In this document: positions 9,595 to 17,096 of the stretch, piece after piece
Layout of the letters: each line of letters starts with the position of its first letter
Position numbering within the stretch: position 1 is the stretch's first letter
Assembly (NCBI GenBank): GCA_002479075.1
Contig: DLLG01000004.1
Location: 501,081-565,080, forward strand
Source of the DNA: Clostridiales bacterium UBA7568
Lineage (GTDB): Bacteria; Bacillota; Clostridia; Oscillospirales; CAG-272
Length of the DNA stretch: 64,000 nt
Reading direction: 5' to 3'
Made by a program: the position numbers and the translations under genes
Notes under the pieces: model-generated
Told to the model about the DNA's origin: nothing
Database searches by the model: none
The model's input: only the letters and a program-made list of their open reading frames with translations

Positions 9595-9650
9595 CGGCTT
9601 TTTTGTGAAAAACTACATATGAAGCCGCAAAAATCTATTCATTATTGCTC

Positions 9651-9679
9651 TTGATTGCATCATTTGTATAGTGTATAAT
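9651..9679 (+). promoter_or_regulatory. sigma-A type promoter for the lipoprotein-protease pair
   Basis: TTGATT at 9651-9656 and a perfect TATAAT at 9674-9679 are separated by 17 bases. The element lies 68 bases before the lipoprotein start and is the only good promoter between UPF0210 and that gene. It gives a short 5' leader with a GGAGGA ribosome site. Confidence 0.75.
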
Positions 9680-9746
9680 AGACAATGACAAGCTATTGAC
9701 CGTTTTACGGCAATATAATTAAAACATATTTCGGAGGAACAAAACA

Positions 9747-10733
9747 ATGAAGAAAATCTTTGCGCTTGTACTTGTATGTGCTTTCGCGATCGCTTTCGTA
9801 GCTTGCGGAAACACAAATCAGACGACAACAGAGGCTCCCTCGACGACAACAGAGGCTCCTGCAACAACAACCCCCGCTGCAACAACGACTCCTGCGGCAA
9901 CGACAACGGTTCCCGCAACAACGACTCCCGCAGCGACAACAACGACACGCGGCGCTGTCGTAGTGCCGACAGAAACAACAGCTCCCGCTACGACAACAGA
10001 GGCTCAGCCCGAGGTTCCCTCGCTCAAGTCTCTTATCAGCGTTGCATTTGCAGACGGAAAAATGGTTGACGCTGCCGGCAATATGACATTCAAGCTCGAA
10101 AAGGGCGCGACTGTTGAGAAAACAAAGGTTAAACACGCAGGCAAGGAATACACCGTTGACGCTCTCAACGTCAAGGCTGAAGGACAGGGCGCAGTCGGTT
10201 CTCTCAACGACGGAAACACAATCGCATCAGGTCAGAAATTCTTTAACAGAGACTTCTCATACGAAGCGTTCTATGTAAACTATGAATACGGCAAAGCAGC
10301 GGCTGCTGTTATATGCGCAACAGAGAACACAGCAGGTAAGCGCGGCGGTGCAGGCATTGCAGACGACAACGGCAACCCGTATTTCTGCATAGGCGTTGGC
10401 GGTTCTTACCCGAGAGTCGATTCTCAAATTCCGGCGTCTCAGACAGAGCTTACGCACGTTATCGGCGTTTATGACAAGACAGCAAAGGAACTCAGAATTT
10501 ATGTAAACGGCAAGCTCGCCGGCACAACTTCCATCAAGGAAGAACTTGTTGCAATTCAGGATAACAAGCTCGCAAATCAGCTCGGTTTCGGTCTTGACGT
10601 ATCTATGAAGAGCGCACCCGATTTCCCCGCAAAATCATACGTTCTCGTCAGCGCAAATATGTATGACGCAGCCGTTACAAACGAACAGGCAGCAACTCTT
10701 TACGCAGACGCAGTTGCAAACCTCTCCAAATAA
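9747..10733 (+). CDS. Thr-rich lipoprotein with a LamG/concanavalin-like domain
   Basis: This 328-residue protein has a lipoprotein signal peptide ending in AFVAC, so Cys20 should be lipidated and the protein held on the outer face of the membrane. Residues 24-95 are a Thr/Pro/Ala-rich, extended linker. The rest, about 100-325, looks like a beta-sandwich: the stretches RDFSYEAFYVNYEY and LRIYVNGKLAGTTS are characteristic of LamG/laminin-G-like lectin folds. Binding to glycans or cell-wall material is therefore plausible but unproven. It lies 31 bases before the M6-type protease gene, with no promoter or terminator between them. Confidence 0.7.
   Translation: MKKIFALVLVCAFAIAFVACGNTNQTTTEAPSTTTEAPATTTPAATTTPAATTTVPATTTPAATTTTRGAVVVPTETTAPATTTEAQPEVPSLKSLISVAFADGKMVDAAGNMTFKLEKGATVEKTKVKHAGKEYTVDALNVKAEGQGAVGSLNDGNTIASGQKFFNRDFSYEAFYVNYEYGKAAAAVICATENTAGKRGGAGIADDNGNPYFCIGVGGSYPRVDSQIPASQTELTHVIGVYDKTAKELRIYVNGKLAGTTSIKEELVAIQDNKLANQLGFGLDVSMKSAPDFPAKSYVLVSANMYDAAVTNEQAATLYADAVANLSK
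9816..10010 (+). repeat. in-frame low-complexity Thr/Pro/Ala repeat
   Basis: The DNA repeats units close to CCTGCAACAACGACT and encodes a chain of TTTPA and TTTEAP units in the lipoprotein. The repeats are imperfect at the third codon position, so the coding sense is conserved while the DNA has drifted. Such linkers often vary in length between strains and are often glycosylated in exported proteins. Confidence 0.8.
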
Positions 10734-10764
10734 TTTAAGTTTCAGGTTTTAAGGAATTTACATA

Positions 10765-12942
10765 ATGAACAAATTTTTTCGCATAGTTTGCTGTGCATTG
10801 ACGCTTATTCTTGCGTTTACGTGCATCGCTCCGTCGGCATTTGCCGCCGATGAAAAAGAGAGTACCTCTATTAAAGAAGTACCTCTGCTTGTTATCATTG
10901 CGAGCTTTGACGCAAACGGAAACGGCATAGATGACTATGACCCCTCAAACCCTACAAAGCTCTTCTCTGATAAGACAAAGGATTATTACGGAGAGCAATG
11001 GGCTCAGACAACTCCAGCGGATCATTGGGACAAATACTTCGGCGAAAGCAATTCCGTCGCTGCCTATTACAAAGAAATGACAATGGGCAAGATGACGTTC
11101 GTTCCCGCCAAGTTCACAAAGACCGTTCCGAATCAGGAGATTCAGAACGGTGTCATCGCCGTAACGATAAACAAAATGCATCCTTGCGCAAGCGGCGACG
11201 CTTTCAGAACGATTGTTTCGATTCTTGAGGCGGCGGGCGAGTACGTAGACTATTCCGCGTACGACGCAAACGGAGACAAGGTCTGCTCGCAGGATGAGCT
11301 TGCGATTCTTATTCTGAACGCAGGCCCCGACCGTTCGAGCACGGGGAAATACGAGCATCCCTCAACGCCGAGATCATACTTCGCCGTTCACGGAACGTCG
11401 CTTGGTGTAGATACGGTAATCAACGGCATATGGATCAAATCGAACAACGGCGGCGGACGTGTCAGCAATCTTGGCGAATACAATAAGCCCGGAAACATTA
11501 TGCCGATCGGCGTCCCGACGCACGAGCTTGCGCATAACTTCGGCGCAGAAGACCTCTATCACAGAGGCGGCGGCTCGGATGATTCCTGGCCCCAGCCCTA
11601 CAATTTCTCGCTTCAGTGCAGCGGAAACCATTCCGGCGGCGGTGCAACCCCGACCTATCTTGACCCTTATCAGAGAGTTCTTCTCGGCTGGGCGGAGGAA
11701 GAGGTCGTTACAGACGGAACATATACGCTCTATTCAACGCTTTCGGGAAAATACAAGGTTCTGCGAGTCAATACTCCTGATCCGAACGAGTATTTCCTTA
11801 TCGAGCTCAGGCTCAAGGAAGGTTTTGAGAGAAACCTGACAAAGGGCGGCACGGGCGGAATTATGGTATGGCATATAGACGAAAGCATAAACAAGGAGTT
11901 CTTCGACAGCGGCTTGGCAGACTCCTGCACTCCCTCAAACGGCAAGTCTCACGACCCCGGCATTGTTCCTCTCTGGAGAGAGGGCTATGACGGGCTCGGA
12001 AGAAAAATGTCAACGAAGACCCCAAGCGACCCGTATTACTATCTCAGCGATAACCCTGATACCGCAGTATGTAACACGCTGAATTACATATCGGTTATGG
12101 GCAATTCGCCCTCGCTCAATTCTTATCCCGCAGACTGGACTGGCGCAAAGAACTTCAATATAAAGGTTGAGGTGCTTTCGGAGCCCGGAGAAGAGATGCA
12201 GGTCAGAATTACGACGGAAATGCACGGCAAGGCTGCGCCCGTTGTTTCAACGGTCACAGAAAGTCAGGCATTGGATAATGTTGTCCTGAAGAGCACAATC
12301 CTTGCGCTCAAGGGCGAAAAGCTGACAAAGTACGGCGTTATCTTCTCAAAGGACTCAAATCCGACCCTTGAAAACGGCAAATACGTCGAGGGTGTTCTCA
12401 GCGATGACGGAACATATTTTACAACAACTCTCCCCGATCTCGAACCGAGCACTCTTTACAACTATAAGGTTGTCTTCGCAAATGAAAACGTTGAAGGTCA
12501 GTCATATACCTCCTCTGTTTATTCTGCGAGCCCTGTTGTCGAGAAGAAATATTTTGAGCTGAAGCTTCACAAATATCTTACAAACAAGGACAAGGTGAAC
12601 ACGGTCAAAGTCGATTTCGGCAAGAAGGTTAGCGATGCGCTCGAAGGTACGTATATGGTCAAAACGGGCTATACGTTCTGCGGCTGGTATCTCGACGCAG
12701 GGTTTACAAAGCCCTATGATCCGGATTTCACAATGACGGAATACGGCGAGCTTGAACTCTTTGCAAAATGGGAGGACAGCGCCTCGGTTACAACAACCAC
12801 CTCCGCTACCGCAGAGACAACAACGACCACAGGCTCTGCCGAAAGCAAGGGCTGCGGCTCGACGATCGGCGCAGGCGCTGCGATGGCAGTTGTCGCTGTC
12901 ATCGGCGCGGGACTTGTTCTCGGAAAGAAGAAAACAAAATAA
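10765..12942 (+). CDS. secreted M6-type (immune inhibitor A-like) metalloprotease
   Basis: This is a 725-residue exported protease. A signal peptide ends near residue 27 (PSAFAA). The zinc-binding motif HELAH is at 253-257, with His253, Glu254 and His257, followed by NFGAEDLYH, as in M6/gametolysin-like peptidases. Two Asp-rich loops, DANGNGIDDYD near 52 and DANGDKVCSQDE near 168, look like calcium sites. Near residues 600-670 there is an InlB B-type repeat (YTFCGWYLDAGFTKPY, then FAKWED). A Thr-rich stalk and a C-terminal membrane helix near 698-717 with a basic tail suggest cell-surface anchoring without an LPXTG motif. It is probably cotranscribed with the upstream lipoprotein. Confidence 0.85.
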   Translation: MNKFFRIVCCALTLILAFTCIAPSAFAADEKESTSIKEVPLLVIIASFDANGNGIDDYDPSNPTKLFSDKTKDYYGEQWAQTTPADHWDKYFGESNSVAAYYKEMTMGKMTFVPAKFTKTVPNQEIQNGVIAVTINKMHPCASGDAFRTIVSILEAAGEYVDYSAYDANGDKVCSQDELAILILNAGPDRSSTGKYEHPSTPRSYFAVHGTSLGVDTVINGIWIKSNNGGGRVSNLGEYNKPGNIMPIGVPTHELAHNFGAEDLYHRGGGSDDSWPQPYNFSLQCSGNHSGGGATPTYLDPYQRVLLGWAEEEVVTDGTYTLYSTLSGKYKVLRVNTPDPNEYFLIELRLKEGFERNLTKGGTGGIMVWHIDESINKEFFDSGLADSCTPSNGKSHDPGIVPLWREGYDGLGRKMSTKTPSDPYYYLSDNPDTAVCNTLNYISVMGNSPSLNSYPADWTGAKNFNIKVEVLSEPGEEMQVRITTEMHGKAAPVVSTVTESQALDNVVLKSTILALKGEKLTKYGVIFSKDSNPTLENGKYVEGVLSDDGTYFTTTLPDLEPSTLYNYKVVFANENVEGQSYTSSVYSASPVVEKKYFELKLHKYLTNKDKVNTVKVDFGKKVSDALEGTYMVKTGYTFCGWYLDAGFTKPYDPDFTMTEYGELELFAKWEDSASVTTTTSATAETTTTTGSAESKGCGSTIGAGAAMAVVAVIGAGLVLGKKKTK

Positions 12943-12956
12943 TCTGTAAAAAGAAA

Positions 12957-12991
12957 CGCGCTCCGCGAGATGATCGCGGGGCGCGGATTTT
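12957..12991 (+). terminator. intrinsic terminator after the M6 protease gene
   Basis: A 12-bp stem with one G-T pair (12957-12968 with 12974-12985) closes a GATGA loop and is followed by GGATTTTAAT. It ends the lipoprotein-protease transcript. The T-run is short, so readthrough into the metallophosphoesterase gene is possible. Confidence 0.7.
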
Positions 12992-13003
12992 AATGAGGAT
13001 AAA

Positions 13004-14293
13004 ATGAAAAGAATACCCGATTTTGACGAAAACAATATAATTTTCTCGTTTGGAGCTATAAGCGACGTGCACATAACGGGCGGCGACGACGATTCGGAGA
13101 TGAAATTCCGTCGGGCGCTTCGCCAGCTTCGCGCAAAGGCGAAAAACGGGCTTGACGCAATGCTTTTTGTCGGAGATCTGATAAACTCGCGCGACGAAAA
13201 GCAGCTTGTGAAATTCAAGGAGATATACGACAGCGAAATGCAGCCCGTAGTGCCGATAATGTATTGTCTCGGCAACTGGCACGACCTCTTTTGGGGAGAC
13301 GAAAATCAGCTCAAAATGGAAAAATATTTTTATGACTGTCTCGGGGCGGAGCATTTTGCCTTTGATACCGATCTTGACGCGGCGCAGAGGGCAAATCGAC
13401 ACGCCGTCATAAAAGGGCAGCACATAATAGCTATGACGCCGATAAGCATTGCGCCGATAAGATACGGAGATGACGCAAAAAAATGGCTTTCGGACATTCT
13501 TGAAAAAATAACGGCGGAGGAGCCGGAGAAGAAGATATTCTTTATCACTCATCCGATGATACACAACACCTGCTACGGAAGCCTTCTCGGCGACGAATGG
13601 GACACGGCGGATCTGACGCCTGTCCTCTCAAAATATCCGAACGTAATAACGTTCGGCGGGCATTTGCATTACCCGATAAACGACGAGCGAAGCATTATGC
13701 AGAAGAAATTTACGTCAATCGGTTGCGGCGCGGTCAGATATATGGCGATCGAGCACGGGCCGGACGGGAACGGATATATGTATGAGCGCGGCTACGTTGT
13801 GCAGTACGGTTACCGTTTCTCGCAGGGGCTTCTTTGCGAGGTTGACGCAAATCAGCACGTGCGTGTGACGAGGATGGACTTTTACAACGACAAGATCATA
13901 AAAACGCCTTGGGTCATCGGTGACGGGCTCGACACCTATCGCGAGGACAGAAAAGACGAAGCGCGTGCCCCTTATTTTTCCGTCTCTGCGGAACTTTCTC
14001 TTGAAAAGGGCGAGGATGAAAGAGGGCAAAAAACGTATTTCCTCTGCTTTGACGCCGCCGGTGATGACGATATGGTTCATCATTACAGGATAACGGCCGA
14101 TGTCGGCGGGGACAGGCTTATAAGCAAAACTCTGATAAGCGACTTTTTCCGTCACGGAGACCCTGCGGATATGGAGAAAAAATACAGAGTTGACCTTTGC
14201 GACCTGCCCGAGGGCGAGGTTAAGATTTCCGTCACGGCGGTCAACTCCTGGGACAAGGAAAGTCGGGCTCTTGAAAAAACATTTTCGATCTAA
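13004..14293 (+). CDS. calcineurin-like metallophosphoesterase
   Basis: This 429-residue protein has the metal-binding blocks of the calcineurin-like superfamily: SDVHI (Asp21, His23), VGDLINSRD (Asp58), and a C-terminal GGHLH block, with FITHPMIH between them. The usual GNHD/E block reads GNWHD at residues 90-94, with a tryptophan between Asn and His, which is uncommon. The region after about 300 is a separate beta-rich domain ending in SVTAVNSWDKES, like the fibronectin-type extension of extracellular phosphatases, but no signal peptide is present. The substrate is unknown. A GAGGAT site precedes the ATG. Confidence 0.75.
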   Translation: MKRIPDFDENNIIFSFGAISDVHITGGDDDSEMKFRRALRQLRAKAKNGLDAMLFVGDLINSRDEKQLVKFKEIYDSEMQPVVPIMYCLGNWHDLFWGDENQLKMEKYFYDCLGAEHFAFDTDLDAAQRANRHAVIKGQHIIAMTPISIAPIRYGDDAKKWLSDILEKITAEEPEKKIFFITHPMIHNTCYGSLLGDEWDTADLTPVLSKYPNVITFGGHLHYPINDERSIMQKKFTSIGCGAVRYMAIEHGPDGNGYMYERGYVVQYGYRFSQGLLCEVDANQHVRVTRMDFYNDKIIKTPWVIGDGLDTYREDRKDEARAPYFSVSAELSLEKGEDERGQKTYFLCFDAAGDDDMVHHYRITADVGGDRLISKTLISDFFRHGDPADMEKKYRVDLCDLPEGEVKISVTAVNSWDKESRALEKTFSI

Positions 14294-14311
14294 CTGCGAA
14301 AGGAAATATTT

Positions 14312-15226
14312 ATGGCAACTATAAAGGATCTTCTTGACGGGAAGTTTGCTCACGCAAGCGTTTTCGGGCTTCTCCGCGAAATAACACAGAAGGAAGCGAA
14401 AAACGGCTCGCTGTTTGTAATAATCACGATAAGCGACGGAAAAAGCGAGCTTGCCGCAAAAATGTGGAACACCAAGCGTTCCGAAATTCCTTATGACACA
14501 GGGACGGTTGTCTGTATGTCTGTCGATGCTGCCCCATTCAACGGCGTTCTGAGCTTCACGGCAAGCAAAATCCGCGCCGCAACGGAGGCAGACGGTGTTC
14601 GCGAGGAGGATTTTATCGCTTCGGCACCTGTACCCGCGCAGGAAATGTATGATTATATTATGCAGGTCGCGGATTCTTTTGAAAACGAGTCGCTACGGAA
14701 CATCGTTACCGCGCTTTACGGGGAAAACAGGGAAAAGCTTCTCATCTGGCCCGCGGCGCAGAAAATGCATCATAACATCCGCGGCGGGCTGCTTTATCAC
14801 GTATACAGAATGCTCATTTCTTCCGAATCTGCTTGCAGGGCATACGGCGGCGTTGATGCGGAAATGGTGAAGGCGGGAATAATTCTTCACGACATCGGCA
14901 AGCTCCGCGAGATGATTGCTGGCGAGCTCGGGGCGGGAGAATATACTGCGGAGGGCAACCTTTTCGGTCATCTCTATCTCGGAACAAAAATGGTTGAGGA
15001 CTGCGGAGAGAGAATGGGTGCGGACAGACAGACGGTTATGCATCTTGCTCATATAATCGCTTCTCACCACGGCAAAAGGGAATTCGGAGCGATTGTCATC
15101 CCGCAGACGACCGAGGCATACATAGTCAGCGAGCTCGATATGCTCGACGCGCAGCTTTATGTCTATGAAAAAGCCGACGAAGAGCTTTCCTCGGGCGAGT
15201 TTACAAACGGGCATTATAAATTCTGA
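14312..15226 (+). CDS. yhaM: 3'-5' exoribonuclease YhaM family protein
   Basis: This is a 304-residue protein with an N-terminal OB-fold (residues about 1-90, nucleic acid binding) and an HD domain. HD-type ligands appear in HHNIRGGLLYHVY and in IILHDIGKLREM. YhaM is a manganese-dependent 3'-5' exoribonuclease that trims RNA ends in Gram-positive bacteria. The length is close to the B. subtilis protein. It follows the metallophosphoesterase by 18 bases and ends at a strong bidirectional terminator. Confidence 0.9.
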   Translation: MATIKDLLDGKFAHASVFGLLREITQKEAKNGSLFVIITISDGKSELAAKMWNTKRSEIPYDTGTVVCMSVDAAPFNGVLSFTASKIRAATEADGVREEDFIASAPVPAQEMYDYIMQVADSFENESLRNIVTALYGENREKLLIWPAAQKMHHNIRGGLLYHVYRMLISSESACRAYGGVDAEMVKAGIILHDIGKLREMIAGELGAGEYTAEGNLFGHLYLGTKMVEDCGERMGADRQTVMHLAHIIASHHGKREFGAIVIPQTTEAYIVSELDMLDAQLYVYEKADEELSSGEFTNGHYKF

Positions 15227-15230
15227 ATAA

Positions 15231-15261
15231 AAAATCCGGCTCTGTTCAGAGCCGGATTTTT
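15231..15261. terminator. bidirectional intrinsic terminator between yhaM and thiN
   Basis: AAAATCCGGCTC (15231-15242) pairs with GAGCCGGATTTT (15249-15260) around a TGTTCA loop. The flanking A-run and T-run let it work on both strands, ending yhaM on the plus strand and thiT-thiN on the minus strand. Confidence 0.92.
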
Positions 15262-15280
15262 GCGTTAAAAGCGCGCATAA

Positions 15281-15907
15281 TTATTTTTTCGATATAACGC
15301 AGAGGAGCTTTCCGGTGTGAACCGTCAGAACTGCCTCGTCTTCTGTTATTTCGTTGCTTACTCCGAGGGGAAAACTGCGGAGAATTGTGATATGGCCGCC
15401 GCTGTATTTTGCTCCTCTGATTGAAACCTCCGCGGCAGAGGTGACAGAAAAAAGCGAGAGATAAAAGCCCGGAGTCTTTGGTATATGCTCTTCGTCGCGG
15501 GCGATAAAAGCCGTATTTGCGGAGCCCTTGAGAATTGCCCTTACGCCGCATTCGTCCGCATAGAGAAGAGCCGAAATGTTTGCAAGAGTATGGTCAAGCC
15601 TGCCGCCGACCCCGCCGACGATGACGATCTCCGAAAAGCTGCGCTCAATTGCCGCTTTGAGACAGAGCATCGTATCTGTATCGTCCTTTTCGGAGGGATA
15701 TTCGACTATCTCGCACGGCGCATTTTCCGGGCGCGAGCCGGAATCGAAATCGCCGATTATGAGATCGGGTGAAAGCCCGTGCGCTTCGGCTATGCCACAC
15801 GAGGCGTCCGCACAGATGACAAAATCATCTTTTGAAACGGAAACTCCGGAGAGGGCAAGGTCGCTGTCAAAAGGGCAGATTATATAGCATTTGCCGAGCT
15901 TTTTCAT
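15281..15907 (-). CDS. thiN: thiamine diphosphokinase
   Basis: This enzyme transfers pyrophosphate from ATP to thiamine to make thiamine diphosphate. Family blocks are clear: DLIIGDFDSG, the substrate-binding run SEKDDTDTMLCLKAAIE, and GGVGGRLDHTLANI. The protein is 208 residues from the ATG at 15907. A TTG at 15919 would overlap thiT and leave no room for the AAAAGG ribosome site, so I prefer 15907. It is the second gene of the TPP-riboswitch operon and traps imported thiamine by phosphorylating it. Confidence 0.93.
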   Translation of the reverse strand: MKKLGKCYIICPFDSDLALSGVSVSKDDFVICADASCGIAEAHGLSPDLIIGDFDSGSRPENAPCEIVEYPSEKDDTDTMLCLKAAIERSFSEIVIVGGVGGRLDHTLANISALLYADECGVRAILKGSANTAFIARDEEHIPKTPGFYLSLFSVTSAAEVSIRGAKYSGGHITILRSFPLGVSNEITEDEAVLTVHTGKLLCVISKK

Positions 15908-15911
15908 AAGT

Positions 15912-16730
15912 TTAATCAACCTTTTTTGCTTTTATGAGGTGGTTTACCGCCATAAGCAGAGCGGAAATCACAAATCCCGATACCGTTACTGCGATAACGA
16001 CGCCCCAGTTGACGGACGAAATTCCGGTTATATCAAAGCTTCCTGTTTCGGAATTCTGGAGCTTCGGGAATATGGTTGCAACGTCAAATATGACAGCCGC
16101 ACAGGCGATAAGTCCCGCTCCGGCGCCGATCCAGGGAGAATATACGGCGGTGTTTTCGCGCTTGATTCTTTTCAGCTTTTCGCCGCGGAAATCGATAAGC
16201 GAGCCGATATATACAGCGGCTATCGCAAGAATGATACATTCGGGGAGCATATACGTTGCATTATATACAAAGGAATATGAGAGGGCTGCCTGAGTCGGAA
16301 TTGAAAGTCCTGCCCAGACGGTTGCGCCGGAGATAACGTGGCACATATAGCGGAGGACAGAAATAAGAATACAGCCGAGAGTGAGCGATACTGCCTGATT
16401 TTTGACGGCTTTTCTGAACACTCCGGCAAAGCCGATGACGGTAAATGCGATTATGTAGTCAAGCAGGATGACCGCAAGAATGCTCTGCCACGTTGTAACG
16501 TATGAGAGCGGGTTCAGATCGAGAAGCTGCTGGACGACGCTGTAAACAAGGGCGGAAGCAACTCCCCAGCCGGTGCCTCTGCGGTAAGCGATTATCGCTA
16601 TCGGAAGCATTGACGCGAGCGTTATCGAGCCGCCGTAGGGAAGCTTGGCGATTTTGAGAATGCTCAGTACCGTTGCGAGCGCGATCATAACCGCGCTTTC
16701 AACAAGGGCGAGCGTTTTTTTGTTTTGCAT
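15912..16730 (-). CDS. thiT: energy-coupled thiamine transporter S component ThiT
   Basis: ThiT is the membrane S component that binds thiamine and docks onto the ECF module. Six hydrophobic helices are visible. The N-terminal KLPYGGSITLASMLPI motif is the thiamine-site and EcfT-docking signature, followed by the GWGVASALVYSVVQQLL helix. The start at 16730 (MQNKKTLALVES) has a good AAGAGGT site. An in-frame ATG 33 bases upstream lacks one. The protein is 272 residues, longer than the ~190 of many ThiT proteins because of an extended C-terminal membrane segment. It is controlled by the TPP riboswitch upstream. Confidence 0.92.
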   Translation of the reverse strand: MQNKKTLALVESAVMIALATVLSILKIAKLPYGGSITLASMLPIAIIAYRRGTGWGVASALVYSVVQQLLDLNPLSYVTTWQSILAVILLDYIIAFTVIGFAGVFRKAVKNQAVSLTLGCILISVLRYMCHVISGATVWAGLSIPTQAALSYSFVYNATYMLPECIILAIAAVYIGSLIDFRGEKLKRIKRENTAVYSPWIGAGAGLIACAAVIFDVATIFPKLQNSETGSFDITGISSVNWGVVIAVTVSGFVISALLMAVNHLIKAKKVD

Positions 16731-16746
16731 AAAAAGTACCTCTTGT

Positions 16747-16779
16747 AAAATAAAAATCCGCACGGAATAATCCGAGCGG
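16747..16779 (-). terminator. riboswitch-controlled terminator ahead of thiT
   Basis: On the minus strand CCGCTCGG and CCGTGCGG (16758-16779 in plus coordinates) form an 8-bp stem with one mismatch around ATTATT, followed by ATTTTTATTTT. It lies just after the TPP aptamer, so it is the expected expression platform, stopping transcription when TPP is bound. Confidence 0.85.
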
Positions 16780-16790
16780 TAATAAATTAC

Positions 16791-16872
16791 AATCTCCCTA
16801 CGCTGGCATTATCCATATCAGGTAAAGGGTTCGGGTTTCCCCGTCTCAGCCGATTGCTCAGCACCCCCGATT
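16791..16872 (-). promoter_or_regulatory. TPP riboswitch (THI element)
   Basis: The minus-strand sequence holds the conserved THI-box parts in order: GGGGGTGCTGAG, GGCTGAGA, ACCCTTTACCTGATAT and GGATAATGCCAGCGTAGGGA. The closing P1 helix pairs AATC (16869-16872) with GATT (16791-16794). It senses thiamine diphosphate and controls thiT-thiN through the terminator that follows. All core residues appear intact. Confidence 0.97.
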
Positions 16873-16894
16873 ATTCAGTTGCGGTACGAGATAT

Positions 16895-16923
16895 ATTTTA
16901 ATATAAAGGAAGAGATTTGTCAA
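16895..16923 (-). promoter_or_regulatory. promoter of the TPP riboswitch-thiT-thiN unit
   Basis: On the minus strand TTGACA (16918-16923) and TAAAAT (16895-16900) are 17 bases apart. The expected start site is some 15-20 bases upstream of the riboswitch P1 helix. Confidence 0.85.
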
Positions 16924-17011
16924 CAGGATTTGAAAAATATCGCATTTTGGCACGCGGAGACTTTGTGTGATGAAGTTAACAAAAAATTCATAAAAAAATA
17001 TGCAAAACCTA

Positions 17012-17040
17012 TTGACAAACAGGCAGAATAGGATTATATT
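17012..17040 (+). promoter_or_regulatory. sigma-A promoter of the hrcA-dnaK operon
   Basis: TTGACA at 17012-17017 and TATATT at 17035-17040 are exactly 17 bases apart. The promoter directly precedes the CIRCE operator. Confidence 0.9.
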
Positions 17041-17051
17041 ATAATCGAAGT

Positions 17052-17078
17052 TTGGCACTTGAGATGTTAGAGTGCTAA
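17052..17078 (+). promoter_or_regulatory. CIRCE operator for HrcA
   Basis: TTGGCACTT, nine bases, then GAGTGCTAA. The right half is the consensus. The left half differs from TTAGCACTC at two positions. It lies in the 5' leader 12 bases after the -10 box and is bound by HrcA, the product of the first gene, giving autoregulation of the heat-shock operon. Confidence 0.95.
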
Positions 17079-17096
17079 AAAGGAGGGCGAAAGATA

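Noticed and set aside
9816..10010. Tandem repeats that might be taken for a CRISPR array
   Set aside because: The units are in frame, without spacers, and encode a Thr/Pro/Ala linker in a lipoprotein.
15908..15919. TTG start for thiN at 15919
   Set aside because: It overlaps the thiT stop and sits too close to the AAAAGG site. The ATG at 15907 is better placed.
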